Origin: Vandammella animalimorsus
GTDB lineage: Bacteria; Pseudomonadota; Gammaproteobacteria; Burkholderiales; Burkholderiaceae_C
Assembly: GCF_002285285.1 (NCBI RefSeq)
Contig: NZ_NSJF01000002.1
Coordinates: 124,001-188,000 of the forward strand
Length of the DNA: 64,000 nucleotides
Direction: 5' to 3'
Shown here piece by piece: positions 9,923-18,008 of this stretch. Position 1 is the first letter of the stretch; each line of letters opens with the position of its first letter. The position numbers and the translations under genes are program-made. The notes beneath the pieces were generated by a model. That model made no database searches. It was not told where the DNA came from and saw only the letters and a list, made by a program, of their open reading frames with translations.

Positions 9923-10774
9923 ATGGCTGATTCGAGCAAAAGCGAACTTGACGACAGTCGCTACATTGTTCCGGCGCTTGAGCGCGGGCTGTTGATTCTT
10001 AGCCAGTTCACGCGTGAGCGACGCCAGATTGGTGCCCCAGAGCTTTCGCAACGTTTGCAGCTGCCACGCTCGACCGTATTTCGCTTGCTCAATACCTTGG
10101 AAAGCATGGGCTTTGTCGAGCGCACTGAAAACGGGCGTGAATACAAGCTGGGCTTGGGTGTACTCCGTTTAGGTTTCGAGTATTTGGCGTCGTTGGATCT
10201 GACAGAGCTGGGCACTCCACTGATCAACCGGTTGTGCCAGCAATTGGGGTACCCGGCCAACTTGGTAGTGCGTGATGGGCGGCACATTGTCTATGTTGCC
10301 AAGGCCACTTCTTCCTCCGCGCCGTTCATCGGCTCGGTGTCGGTGGGCACGCGCTTGCCTGCGCACGGTACTGTGCTTGGTCACGTACTGCTTAGTGGGA
10401 TGACGCTGGCGCAGCTCAAGGAACTGTATCCTGAGGTGGAGCTTGAACGATTTTCCAGCCAGACACCGGTTGATGTCAGTGAGCTCTACCAGTCGGCCAC
10501 GCAAATCAGCAAGCAGGGCTACGTAGCGGGTGAAGGCTTTTACGAATCGCACATTTCTACGGTGGCCGCACCGGTGTTCAACCACAGCGGTCATGTTGTC
10601 GCGGCGCTGGGAGTGACGCTGGGTGCGCCACAGATTGAGCAGAAGCATAAACAGATGCTGATCGACAGCGTGTGCGAAGTGGCCAGCGAGTTGTCGGCGC
10701 TGCTTGACTATGCGCCGGCCATGCAGCGTCACTGGGATGTGCCGTTGCGTGCAGTGGGCAGGAGTGTGGCATGA
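9923..10774 (+). CDS. IclR-family transcriptional regulator
   Basis: 283 residues. The N-terminal winged helix-turn-helix (about 15-75) includes SRYIVPALERGLLIL and the recognition helix region LPRSTVFRLLNTLESMGFV. The C-terminal IclR effector domain contains the typical SVSVGTRLPAHGTVLGHVLL and GYVAGEGFYESHISTVAAPVF. AAAGGAA lies just upstream of the ATG. IclR proteins usually govern aromatic or acid degradation operons and sense a pathway intermediate. Unusually, it sits in the middle of the operon and in the same orientation, which implies autoregulation from the upstream promoter. It overlaps the next gene by four bases (ATGA). Confidence 0.93.
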   Translation: MADSSKSELDDSRYIVPALERGLLILSQFTRERRQIGAPELSQRLQLPRSTVFRLLNTLESMGFVERTENGREYKLGLGVLRLGFEYLASLDLTELGTPLINRLCQQLGYPANLVVRDGRHIVYVAKATSSSAPFIGSVSVGTRLPAHGTVLGHVLLSGMTLAQLKELYPEVELERFSSQTPVDVSELYQSATQISKQGYVAGEGFYESHISTVAAPVFNHSGHVVAALGVTLGAPQIEQKHKQMLIDSVCEVASELSALLDYAPAMQRHWDVPLRAVGRSVA

Positions 10775-11595
10775 CGGCGGCCTTCTGGAATTCCAAGGCG
10801 TTGCAAGGGCGCACGGCAGTGGTCACGGGTGGCAGCTCAGGAATTGGCTTGGCGACGGCACGACTATTGCTGGCTTGTGGTGCGAAAGTAGCAATTTGTG
10901 GCCGCAGTGTCGGGCGGCTGGATGCTGCGCGCGCTGAGCTGCTACGTGATTACCCGGATGCCTCCCTGTATGTGCAGGCCTGTGACGTGCTGGATGCCGT
11001 CAGCGTGCGGGCCTTCGCCGCCAGTGTGCAAAACGTCCTGGGTGATGCGGCGATGCTAATCAACAATGCCGGTCAAGGGCGCATTTCAACTTTTGCCGAT
11101 ACTGAGGACGAAGCATGGCGCGAGGAGTTGAATCTGAAGTTTTTCTCGGTCATCTACTCCACACGTGCCTTTTTGCCGCAATTGGCGGCGCAAGCGGCCA
11201 TGCTGGGCGATGCGTCCATCGTCTGCTCCAACTCATTGCTGGCACGCCAGCCCGAACCACACATGGTGGCTACTTCCGCCGCACGCGCGGGCCTGGTCAA
11301 CCTAGTGCGCTCCATGGCCACTGAATTTGCGCCGCAAGGAGTGCGTGTCAACGGCATCCTGATTGGACTGATCGAGTCCGGGCAGTGGCGTCGTCGCTTC
11401 GAGGCGCGTGAGGAGCGCTTGCTCGACTGGCCTGCTTGGACTGCCCGGTTGGCTGCTCAGAAACATATCCCTATGCGGCGGCTAGGCCGGCCAGAAGAAG
11501 CCGCGCAAGCCATTGTTTTTCTTGCATCACCCCTGTCCAGTTACACGACAGGTAGCCATATCGACATATCTGGAGGCCATTCCCGCCATGCCTGA
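10771..11595 (+). CDS. SDR-family protein lacking the YxxxK active site
   Basis: 274 residues with a clear SDR Rossmann fold (VTGGSSGIGLA, LINNAGQG) and a C-terminal LASPLSSYTTGSHIDISGG that is normal for the family. The catalytic stretch is not normal: where active SDRs have Y-x3-K, this protein reads MVATS between EPH and AARAG, so the Tyr is Met and the Lys is Ser. The preceding Ser (SNSLL) remains. The sequence is otherwise uninterrupted and translationally coupled on both sides (ATGA with iclR; eight-base overlap with the ThDP gene), so it is not a pseudogene. It may be a diverged enzyme with another mechanism, or a non-catalytic binding protein. Confidence 0.87.
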   Translation: MTAAFWNSKALQGRTAVVTGGSSGIGLATARLLLACGAKVAICGRSVGRLDAARAELLRDYPDASLYVQACDVLDAVSVRAFAASVQNVLGDAAMLINNAGQGRISTFADTEDEAWREELNLKFFSVIYSTRAFLPQLAAQAAMLGDASIVCSNSLLARQPEPHMVATSAARAGLVNLVRSMATEFAPQGVRVNGILIGLIESGQWRRRFEAREERLLDWPAWTARLAAQKHIPMRRLGRPEEAAQAIVFLASPLSSYTTGSHIDISGGHSRHA

Positions 11596-13300
11596 CAGCC
11601 AAGCACAAAACTCTCCCATGGTGACCGTTGGTGCAGTCGTTGCCGCATTTTTGGAGCAATGTGGCGTACGGGCCGTATTCGGGGTCATTTCGATCCACAA
11701 CATGCCCATTCTTGATGCCCTTGCGCAGCGAGGCAAGCTGCGCTTCGTGCCAGCGCGCGGCGAGGCTGGAGCGGGCAATATGGCCGACGCGTATGCGCGC
11801 TCTACCTCCAGTTTGGGCGTGTGCATCACCAGCACCGGGCCAGCTGCAGGCAATATTGCCGGAAGCTTGGTCGAAGCCTGCACGGCCGGCGTGCCACTGT
11901 TGCACATCACGGGCCAGATCGAATTACCGTATTTGGATCGCAAGATGGCTTACATCCATGAGGCGCCTGAACAGCTCAAGATGCTGGAAGCCGTCTCCAA
12001 GGCAGCGTTTCGTGTCTACAGCGCTGAGAATGCGTTGGGCGTGTTCAAAAAGGCGGTTCAGGTTGCGATGACGGCCCCGATGGGCCCGGTCAGTATTGAA
12101 ATTCCCATCGATGTGCAGCAGACATTAGTGCCGATGCCGGCTGATCTGACGCCGCTGCCTGTGGCACAAGCCGTACCCGACGCTGATGCGCTGGATGCTT
12201 TAGCTGATCGGCTGACCTCGACAAAGCGCCCAATGTTGTGGTTGGGTGGTGGTGCGCGCCATGCCGGTGAGGCTGTGCGCCGCCTGCAGAAGCTTGGGTT
12301 TGGCATTGTCACCAGTGTGCAGGGGCGGGGCATTGTGCCTGAGGATGCCCCAGGTTCGTTGGGGGCCTACAACATCCAGAAGCCCGTCGAGGCGTTCTAC
12401 CAGACCTGTGATGCCATGCTGGTAGTTGGCTCGCGTTTGCGCAGCAATGAGACACTGAAGTACGAACTCAAGCTGCCCAAACCGCTGCTGCGCATTGATG
12501 CGGACGCGGCAGCCGATGGACGTTGTTATCCCAATGAGTTGTTTGTTTGGGGTGATGCGAAGCTGGCGCTGCAAGGGCTGGCCGATCGCCTTGAGGCACG
12601 TCGGTGGCAGGCTGATGCAGCGTTGTTATCCGATCTGCACCGGGCACATGGTGATGCCGTTGCTTCGTTGCGCGATGGTTTGGGCCCATATGAGGAACTG
12701 GTCAAGCAAATCCAGGCCATGGCAGGGCGTGAGTTCAACTGGGTACGCGACGTGACCATCTCCAACAGCACCTGGGGTAACCGTGAGCTGCGTGTCTTTG
12801 AGCCTAACCAGGGCGTGCATGCCACTGGCGGCGGAATTGGCCAGGGCATGCCGATGGCGATTGGTGCAGCGGTGGGGGCGGCGGTAACGCAATCGGGCCG
12901 CAAGACTTTTTGTCTGGCTGGCGATGGCGGCTTTATCTTGAATCTTGGTGAGCTGGCCACGCTGGTGCAGGAGCGCTGCGACGTGGTGGTGGTGTTGATG
13001 AATGACAGAGGCTACGGTGTCATCAAGAATATTCAAGTGGCGCAGTACGGTGGCCGCCTCTGCTACGTCGATCTACACACGCCCGATTACGCGCAGCTGT
13101 GTGCTTCGCTGCAATTGCCTCATGCGCGTTTGTCTAGTTTGGATGATTTGCCGACACTGTTGCGGAGAGCATGTTCGCAGCAAGGGCCGTTCATTCTGGA
13201 GGTGGACATGCAGGCGATCGGCAATTTCAAAATGCAATTCGCTGGGCCGCCAGTGAACAAACTCGTGCAGATTCCGGCTTTGCAGCCAGCTGTAGTGTGA
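11588..13300 (+). CDS. Thiamine-diphosphate-dependent enzyme (acetolactate synthase/benzoylformate decarboxylase family)
   Basis: 570 residues with the three ThDP domains in order: PYR domain with activating Glu59 in RGEAGAGNMADAYAR, a central domain around 195-330 (WLGGGARHAGEA), and PP domain with the cofactor motif GDGGFILNLGELATL ending at NDRGYGVIKN. Such enzymes decarboxylate 2-oxo acids or perform carboligation. The residues that bind FAD in true acetolactate synthases are not obvious, and no small subunit is nearby, so biosynthetic acetolactate synthase is unlikely. The neighbouring aldehyde dehydrogenase would oxidise the aldehyde released by a decarboxylase. The start at 11588 overlaps the SDR stop. 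Confidence 0.9.
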   Translation: MPDSQAQNSPMVTVGAVVAAFLEQCGVRAVFGVISIHNMPILDALAQRGKLRFVPARGEAGAGNMADAYARSTSSLGVCITSTGPAAGNIAGSLVEACTAGVPLLHITGQIELPYLDRKMAYIHEAPEQLKMLEAVSKAAFRVYSAENALGVFKKAVQVAMTAPMGPVSIEIPIDVQQTLVPMPADLTPLPVAQAVPDADALDALADRLTSTKRPMLWLGGGARHAGEAVRRLQKLGFGIVTSVQGRGIVPEDAPGSLGAYNIQKPVEAFYQTCDAMLVVGSRLRSNETLKYELKLPKPLLRIDADAAADGRCYPNELFVWGDAKLALQGLADRLEARRWQADAALLSDLHRAHGDAVASLRDGLGPYEELVKQIQAMAGREFNWVRDVTISNSTWGNRELRVFEPNQGVHATGGGIGQGMPMAIGAAVGAAVTQSGRKTFCLAGDGGFILNLGELATLVQERCDVVVVLMNDRGYGVIKNIQVAQYGGRLCYVDLHTPDYAQLCASLQLPHARLSSLDDLPTLLRRACSQQGPFILEVDMQAIGNFKMQFAGPPVNKLVQIPALQPAVV

Positions 13301-13313
13301 GGAGCATGTAGCT

Positions 13314-14126
13314 ATGCTGCGCGTAGCTTTGATAGGGCTGGGAGCCATTGGTAGTGCTGCTGCAGTTCTGCTGCGAGATATGCCGGGGGTACAGCTTCGG
13401 ACTGTGGTCGTTTCTGGTGCGGCATCTACAGCACGAATGGCCGAGGTACAGAAGCGGCTTGTTGCTTTGGTTCCCGAGGCAGTGCTGACGGATGCTGTGC
13501 CTTTGGAAGGTATTGACTTGTTGGTTGAGGCCGCAGGGCATGGCGCCATCGCTGAGCATGTGCTGCCCGCGTTGCGGCGTGGCCTGCCATGCATTGTGGC
13601 TTCAGTAGGGGCGCTGTCTGAGCCGGGTTTGATCGAACAACTTGAAGAAGCGGCTTGCCAAGGCGGCACACAGCTGGAGTTGATCGCCGGTGCCATCGGT
13701 GCCATTGATGCGCTGGCTGCTGCCAAGGTAGGCGGTCTCTCTCAGGTTCGCTATACCGGCCGTAAACCACCTCAGGCTTGGATGGGAACGCCGGTAGAGC
13801 AGAGGGTCGATCTGGCTGCGTTGTGTGAACCGCAAGTGGTTTTCGAGGGCACGGCCCGACAGGCGGCCGCGCAGTTCCCGAAAAATGCCAACGTTGCAGC
13901 GACTGTGTCGCTGGCCGGGCTGGGGCTGGATGCAACGCAGGTGCGACTGATTGTCGATCCAACAGTGCGGGATAACGTCCACACTATTGAGGCAGAGGGC
14001 TCTTTCGGCCACTTCGAGTTGAGCATGCGCAATTTGGCGTTGGCGAGCAATCCCAAGACCTCGGCACAGACCGTCTACAGCTTGATACGGGCTATCCAGA
14101 ACCGGGTGCAGCCAGTGATTATTTGA
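13314..14126 (+). CDS. Aspartate dehydrogenase-like oxidoreductase (NadX family)
   Basis: 270 residues with an N-terminal NAD-binding fold (IGLGAIGSAAA) and the C-terminal aspartate-dehydrogenase domain (FPKNANVAATVSLAGLGLD, NVHTIEAEGSFGHFE). Characterised members convert L-aspartate and iminoaspartate/oxaloacetate, the first step of NAD synthesis in some bacteria. Here it sits between a ThDP enzyme and an aldehyde dehydrogenase in a catabolic operon, without nadA or nadC, so a role in releasing or adding ammonia at a pathway intermediate is more likely than NAD synthesis. This reassignment is inference. GTGAGGAGC lies upstream as a ribosome binding site. Confidence 0.88.
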   Translation: MLRVALIGLGAIGSAAAVLLRDMPGVQLRTVVVSGAASTARMAEVQKRLVALVPEAVLTDAVPLEGIDLLVEAAGHGAIAEHVLPALRRGLPCIVASVGALSEPGLIEQLEEAACQGGTQLELIAGAIGAIDALAAAKVGGLSQVRYTGRKPPQAWMGTPVEQRVDLAALCEPQVVFEGTARQAAAQFPKNANVAATVSLAGLGLDATQVRLIVDPTVRDNVHTIEAEGSFGHFELSMRNLALASNPKTSAQTVYSLIRAIQNRVQPVII

Positions 14127-14146
14127 ACTTCTCAAAGACAAGCACG

Positions 14147-15634
14147 ATGAATAACTGTTTGCCAATCAACATTGCTGGTGAATGGCGCGATGGCCGTGGC
14201 GAGGAATACGCCACTACCTACCCAGCCACTGGTGAAGAAGTTGCGCGGCTGCGTGCAGCCAGCGTCGAGGACGTCCAGGAAGCCATTGAGCACGCTCACC
14301 ACGCTTTTTTGCAGAGCGACTGGGCGCGGCGTTTGCCACATCAGCGCGCCGACGTGCTCTACCGCGTTGCTCATCTGATCCGCGAGCGTGCGGAAGAGTT
14401 GGCGCAGCTGCAGCGCCAGGACAACGGCAAGCCGATTAGCGAAACCCGCGCTTTGGTGGCCAGCGCGGCTGGCACTTTCCAGTTTTTCGGTGCAGCTTGT
14501 GAGACCTTGGAGGACATCATTACTCCGTCGCGGGGTGAATACGTGAGCATGAGTGTGCACGAGCCGATGGGGGTGGTTGCAGCCATTACGCCGTGGAACT
14601 CGCCTATTGCTAGCGATGCGCAGAAGCTGGCACCGGCGCTGGCGGCGGGTAATGCAGTAATTCTCAAGCCAGCCGAGGTCACTCCGTTATTGTCGCTGGA
14701 ATTGGCCCGTATCTGTGAGCAGGCCGGCCTGCCCAAGGGGCTAGTCAGCGTGCTGCCTGGCAAGGGGTCGGTCATCGGCGATGTGGTCACGCGCCATCCA
14801 CTGGTCAAGAGAGTCTCATTCACCGGCGGCACAAGCACTGGCAAGCACATTGCTGCTATTGCCGCTAGCAAGATGATGCCTGTGTCGATGGAGTTGGGTG
14901 GCAAGTCTGCGACGATGGTATTGGAAGATGCTGATCTCGATCATGCTGTCGCTGGTGTGCTGTTTGGCATTTTCAGCAGCTCGGGTGAGTCCTGCATTGC
15001 TGGCTCACGTTTGTTCGTCGCGCGGCGTATCTATGACGAGTTCATTCAGCGCTTGGTCGCTGGCGCACAGGCGCTGCGCGTTGGGGATCCAGCAGCGGAG
15101 AGCACACAGATGGGACCACTGATTACGGCCAGCCATCGTGATCGTATTGAGCGCTATGTGGCCATGGGTGTGGAGGAGGGAGGGAGTATCCGCACCGGGG
15201 GTGTGCGTCCCAGTGGTGGCGTATTTGAGCGCGGTTGGTTCTATACGCCCACCATCATTGAAGGGTTGAGTAACCAAGCCCGCATAGCGCAGGAGGAAAT
15301 CTTCGGCCCGGTGCTGGTGGCAATGCCCTTTGATGACGAGGAGTCACTGATCGAGCAGGCCAATGATAGTGTCTATGCGTTGGCTGCTGGCGTCTGGAGC
15401 CGCGACTTCAAACGCGCTTGGCGCATAGGCCGTGAGGTACAAGCGGGCACCGTCTGGATCAACACCTACAAGCAGTTTTCGATTGCCACCCCGTTTGGCG
15501 GCTGGCGTGATTCTGGCCTGGGCCGCGAGAAAGGGCGCCAGGGCATCTTTCAGTACATGGAGCAAAAAAGCATGTACTGGGGTACGAATGAACAGCCGTT
15601 GGCCTGGGCCTGCATTCAAGGAGGAAAGCAATGA
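14147..15634 (+). CDS. NAD(P)-dependent aldehyde dehydrogenase
   Basis: 495 residues, the usual length of the family. Residues visible are Asn151 in TPWNSP, Lys174 in LKPAEVTP, the cofactor loop FTGGTSTGK, general base Glu249 in MELGGKSA, and catalytic Cys283 in GESCIAGSR. EEIFGPVLV and the C-terminal FGGWRDSGLGREKG are also typical. It converts an aldehyde, plausibly a semialdehyde from ring cleavage or from the ThDP decarboxylase, to an acid. An in-frame TTG at 14123 overlaps the upstream stop, but ATG 14147 aligns with the family start. It ends in an ATGA overlap with the dioxygenase gene. Confidence 0.93.
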   Translation: MNNCLPINIAGEWRDGRGEEYATTYPATGEEVARLRAASVEDVQEAIEHAHHAFLQSDWARRLPHQRADVLYRVAHLIRERAEELAQLQRQDNGKPISETRALVASAAGTFQFFGAACETLEDIITPSRGEYVSMSVHEPMGVVAAITPWNSPIASDAQKLAPALAAGNAVILKPAEVTPLLSLELARICEQAGLPKGLVSVLPGKGSVIGDVVTRHPLVKRVSFTGGTSTGKHIAAIAASKMMPVSMELGGKSATMVLEDADLDHAVAGVLFGIFSSSGESCIAGSRLFVARRIYDEFIQRLVAGAQALRVGDPAAESTQMGPLITASHRDRIERYVAMGVEEGGSIRTGGVRPSGGVFERGWFYTPTIIEGLSNQARIAQEEIFGPVLVAMPFDDEESLIEQANDSVYALAAGVWSRDFKRAWRIGREVQAGTVWINTYKQFSIATPFGGWRDSGLGREKGRQGIFQYMEQKSMYWGTNEQPLAWACIQGGKQ

Positions 15635-16602
15635 GCGTGCTCGGTATCGACCAAATCACGTACGGCGTGGAAGACATTGCCACCTGCGAGCGCTTCATGA
15701 GCGATTGGGGTCTGACGCCGGTTGACAGCCATCCGGACGAGAGGGTGTTTGAATGTCTCAATGGCTGCCGTGTCGTGCTTGCCGATGCTAATAGGTCAGA
15801 CCTGCCCCCTGCTATCGAGGACGGGGCGACATTGCGCGAAGTCATATGGGGTGTTGAGAGTGCAAGTGATTTGGACGCCATAGCCGAGCGCATTGCCACC
15901 GAGTCGGGGTTTTTTGACGCATCGGTTGAAGGTGTACGCCGTATCGGCTGTGTGGACCCGAACGGCATGGCTGTGCGTCTGCAAGTCACGCGCAAGCGTG
16001 ACGTGGACGTGGAATGTGCCGCTATGAATACTTGGAAGGAGCGCCCGCGCGTCGATTCGCCGGCGCCGATTTACGAACGTGCTCACCCCATTGAGGTTGG
16101 TCACGTAGTGTTTTTCGTCGCGGACGTTCAGGCCGTCGAAAAATTTTATGCCGAGAAATTCGGTTTCGTTTCGTCCGACCGCTACCCCGACCGCGGAGCC
16201 TTCATGCGCTGCGCCGCCGAAGGTGGCCACCACGATTTATTCCTGCTGCAATTGCCCAACGGTAAGCGTGGCTTGAACCACGTTGCCTTCACAGTACGTG
16301 ACATCCATGAGGTGTTTGGTGGCGGCATGCATGTCTCGCGCTGTGGCTGGGAAACCCAGCTTGGCCCGGGTCGCCACCCAGTTTCTTCGGCCTATTTCTG
16401 GTATTTCAAGAACCCGGCCGGCGCGCTGATCGAGTATTACGCCGATGAGGATCAACTGACCGCTGCATGGCAGCCACGGGAATTCAAGCCTGGCCCGACG
16501 GTGTTCGCCGAATGGGCCATTGAAGGAGGCATTGACGGCCAGACGCGTCGCCAGAAAGACGCTACAGATCCGCAGGGTAAGTTTCTGACCGAGAAGCGCT
16601 GA
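15631..16602 (+). CDS. VOC-family extradiol-type dioxygenase
   Basis: 323 residues made of two vicinal-oxygen-chelate modules, the architecture of type I extradiol ring-cleavage dioxygenases. The C-terminal module keeps a complete metal triad: His158 (EVGHVVFF), His217 (LNHVAFTV) and Glu268 (LIEYYADED). The N-terminal module (YGVEDIATCERF) is the non-catalytic partner. Known relatives open catechols next to the two hydroxyls using Fe(II). It is coupled to the aldehyde dehydrogenase by ATGA. A diol substrate made by the Rieske system at 16935 is the natural assumption; other VOC functions cannot be ruled out. Confidence 0.85.
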   Translation: MSVLGIDQITYGVEDIATCERFMSDWGLTPVDSHPDERVFECLNGCRVVLADANRSDLPPAIEDGATLREVIWGVESASDLDAIAERIATESGFFDASVEGVRRIGCVDPNGMAVRLQVTRKRDVDVECAAMNTWKERPRVDSPAPIYERAHPIEVGHVVFFVADVQAVEKFYAEKFGFVSSDRYPDRGAFMRCAAEGGHHDLFLLQLPNGKRGLNHVAFTVRDIHEVFGGGMHVSRCGWETQLGPGRHPVSSAYFWYFKNPAGALIEYYADEDQLTAAWQPREFKPGPTVFAEWAIEGGIDGQTRRQKDATDPQGKFLTEKR

Positions 16603-16671
16603 CTGCATCAAAAACCTCTTCATTTGGTTGCACGCTTTTTCCCCACGTAGTACTGAGAACTGGAGCCCATC

Positions 16672-16896
16672 ATGCAAGTCCACGATCGTTACTTAGAACC
16701 CCATCAGGCCAGAACCCGTGCACAAACCAGCTACGAAGACTTGCTGGGCGATGCGTTGGAGCGCGCCTTTGGCATGGGGCTCTACGATTTACCCAGTCTG
16801 ATCGACTACCTTAACAAAGCAGGTCCGGTCAGCCCCAGCGGCAAACCCTGGACTGAAGAGAGTTATCGTGCTGAGATCAAGGTGCTTGGCCGGTGA
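16672..16896 (+). CDS. Small conserved-looking protein of unknown function (recombinase-like helix domain type)
   Basis: 74 residues, acidic and basic mixed, without a signal peptide or membrane segment. The centre (SYEDLLGDALERAFGMGLYD) and the end (GKPWTEESYRAEIKVLGR) look like two helices joined by a turn, similar to a short helix domain seen at the end of some serine recombinases (recalled, not checked). It has an independent start and composition like the genes around it, and lies between the extradiol dioxygenase and the Rieske oxygenase, in an operon with otherwise only enzymes. It may be an accessory or assembly factor for one of the oxygenases. No function is claimed. Confidence 0.7.
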   Translation: MQVHDRYLEPHQARTRAQTSYEDLLGDALERAFGMGLYDLPSLIDYLNKAGPVSPSGKPWTEESYRAEIKVLGR

Positions 16897-16934
16897 TCGG
16901 CGCATCTGGCGCCCCATGACAAGGAGTGACGACC

Positions 16935-17984
16935 ATGCAAACCATTCCCCCCATCGATCCTGTTGAGCAGTTGCTCGAAGTCGGCCTCAAGGACCTTTGG
17001 TACCCGATTTGTCCATCCGAATTCATCAAAGAGGCACCAGTGTCACTGTACCGCCTGGGCCTTAAGTTGGTGTTGTGGCGCGATGCCACCAATGGCCGGC
17101 TGCATGCACTGGAAGATCATTGCCCGCATCGCGGCGCGCCGCTGTCGCTGGGCGTGGCGCTGGGTGACACCATCGCCTGTCCTTACCATGGTGTCGAGGT
17201 GCGCTGTGACGGAACGGTCACTAAAGTCCCCGGCAGTCCTGGCTGCAAGCTAGAAGGGTCGCGTGCTACACGCAGCTATCCGGTGCGCGAGCGTGCTGGC
17301 GCGGTCTGGCTCTATAACGCTTGGGATGCACACTGTGATAACCCTCCCGAACTGGTGTTGCCCGAGGAGTTGGCTAACGACGATGAGTATGCGCGCTTTC
17401 TCTGCTACGTTGAATGGAAGGGAGATTGGCGCTACATCAACGATAACGTCATGGATCCGATGCACGGTACCTTCCTGCACAAGCAGTCGCACACCATGCA
17501 CAGCGGCGATACGCAAGCCAAGTTCGCCATCCGAGACACCGATACCGGCTTCATATTCGAGAAAGAAGGTCAGCGCAACGTCAACTTCGACTGGACCGAG
17601 TTTGGTGATACGGGCACGCACTGGATGCGTCTGGAAATCCCATACCCAAAGACTGGCGGGCCGGGCGGTAATTTCGCCATCATTTATGGCATCTCACCCA
17701 TTAGTCAGGCGTTGTCGGCCGTGTTCTTTTGGCGCGTGCGCAAATTGGCACCAGGCTGGGAGCGTGACACTTGGCGCTTTCTCTACCGCAATCGCCTGGA
17801 GGCGCGTCACTGGGCCGTGCTCGAACAAGATCGTGTGTTGGTTGAGCACATGGAAGCCGGTGCCAATCTGCGCGAATCGCTCTACCAGCATGACATGGGT
17901 TTGGTGCGGTTGCGGCGTCATCTGCGTTCGATGGCCAAGCAGCAGCTGCAGGCGCGTGAGCAGCCGGCCGCCCAAGCCCTCTGA
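16935..17984 (+). CDS. Rieske non-heme iron oxygenase, alpha subunit
   Basis: 349 residues. The N-terminal Rieske [2Fe-2S] domain has Cys63-x-His65 in DHCPHRGAPLS and Cys82-x2-His85 in CPYHG. The catalytic domain has the mononuclear iron ligands in NVMDPMHGTFLH (His177-x4-His182). The length and single-subunit form resemble phthalate/vanillate-type oxygenases, not the alpha-beta naphthalene type, and no small beta subunit is present. The reductase at 18009 is of the matching type. AAGGAG ahead of ATG 16935 fixes the start. The enzyme would hydroxylate or demethylate the imported aromatic acid; the substrate is unknown. Confidence 0.93.
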   Translation: MQTIPPIDPVEQLLEVGLKDLWYPICPSEFIKEAPVSLYRLGLKLVLWRDATNGRLHALEDHCPHRGAPLSLGVALGDTIACPYHGVEVRCDGTVTKVPGSPGCKLEGSRATRSYPVRERAGAVWLYNAWDAHCDNPPELVLPEELANDDEYARFLCYVEWKGDWRYINDNVMDPMHGTFLHKQSHTMHSGDTQAKFAIRDTDTGFIFEKEGQRNVNFDWTEFGDTGTHWMRLEIPYPKTGGPGGNFAIIYGISPISQALSAVFFWRVRKLAPGWERDTWRFLYRNRLEARHWAVLEQDRVLVEHMEAGANLRESLYQHDMGLVRLRRHLRSMAKQQLQAREQPAAQAL

Positions 17985-18008
17985 GTCCTCGACTGAAAGA
18001 GTAAATGC

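Noticed and set aside
11588-13300. Biosynthetic acetolactate synthase (ilvB/ilvI).
   Set aside because: No small subunit or other ilv gene is nearby and the context is catabolic; kept as a general ThDP enzyme.
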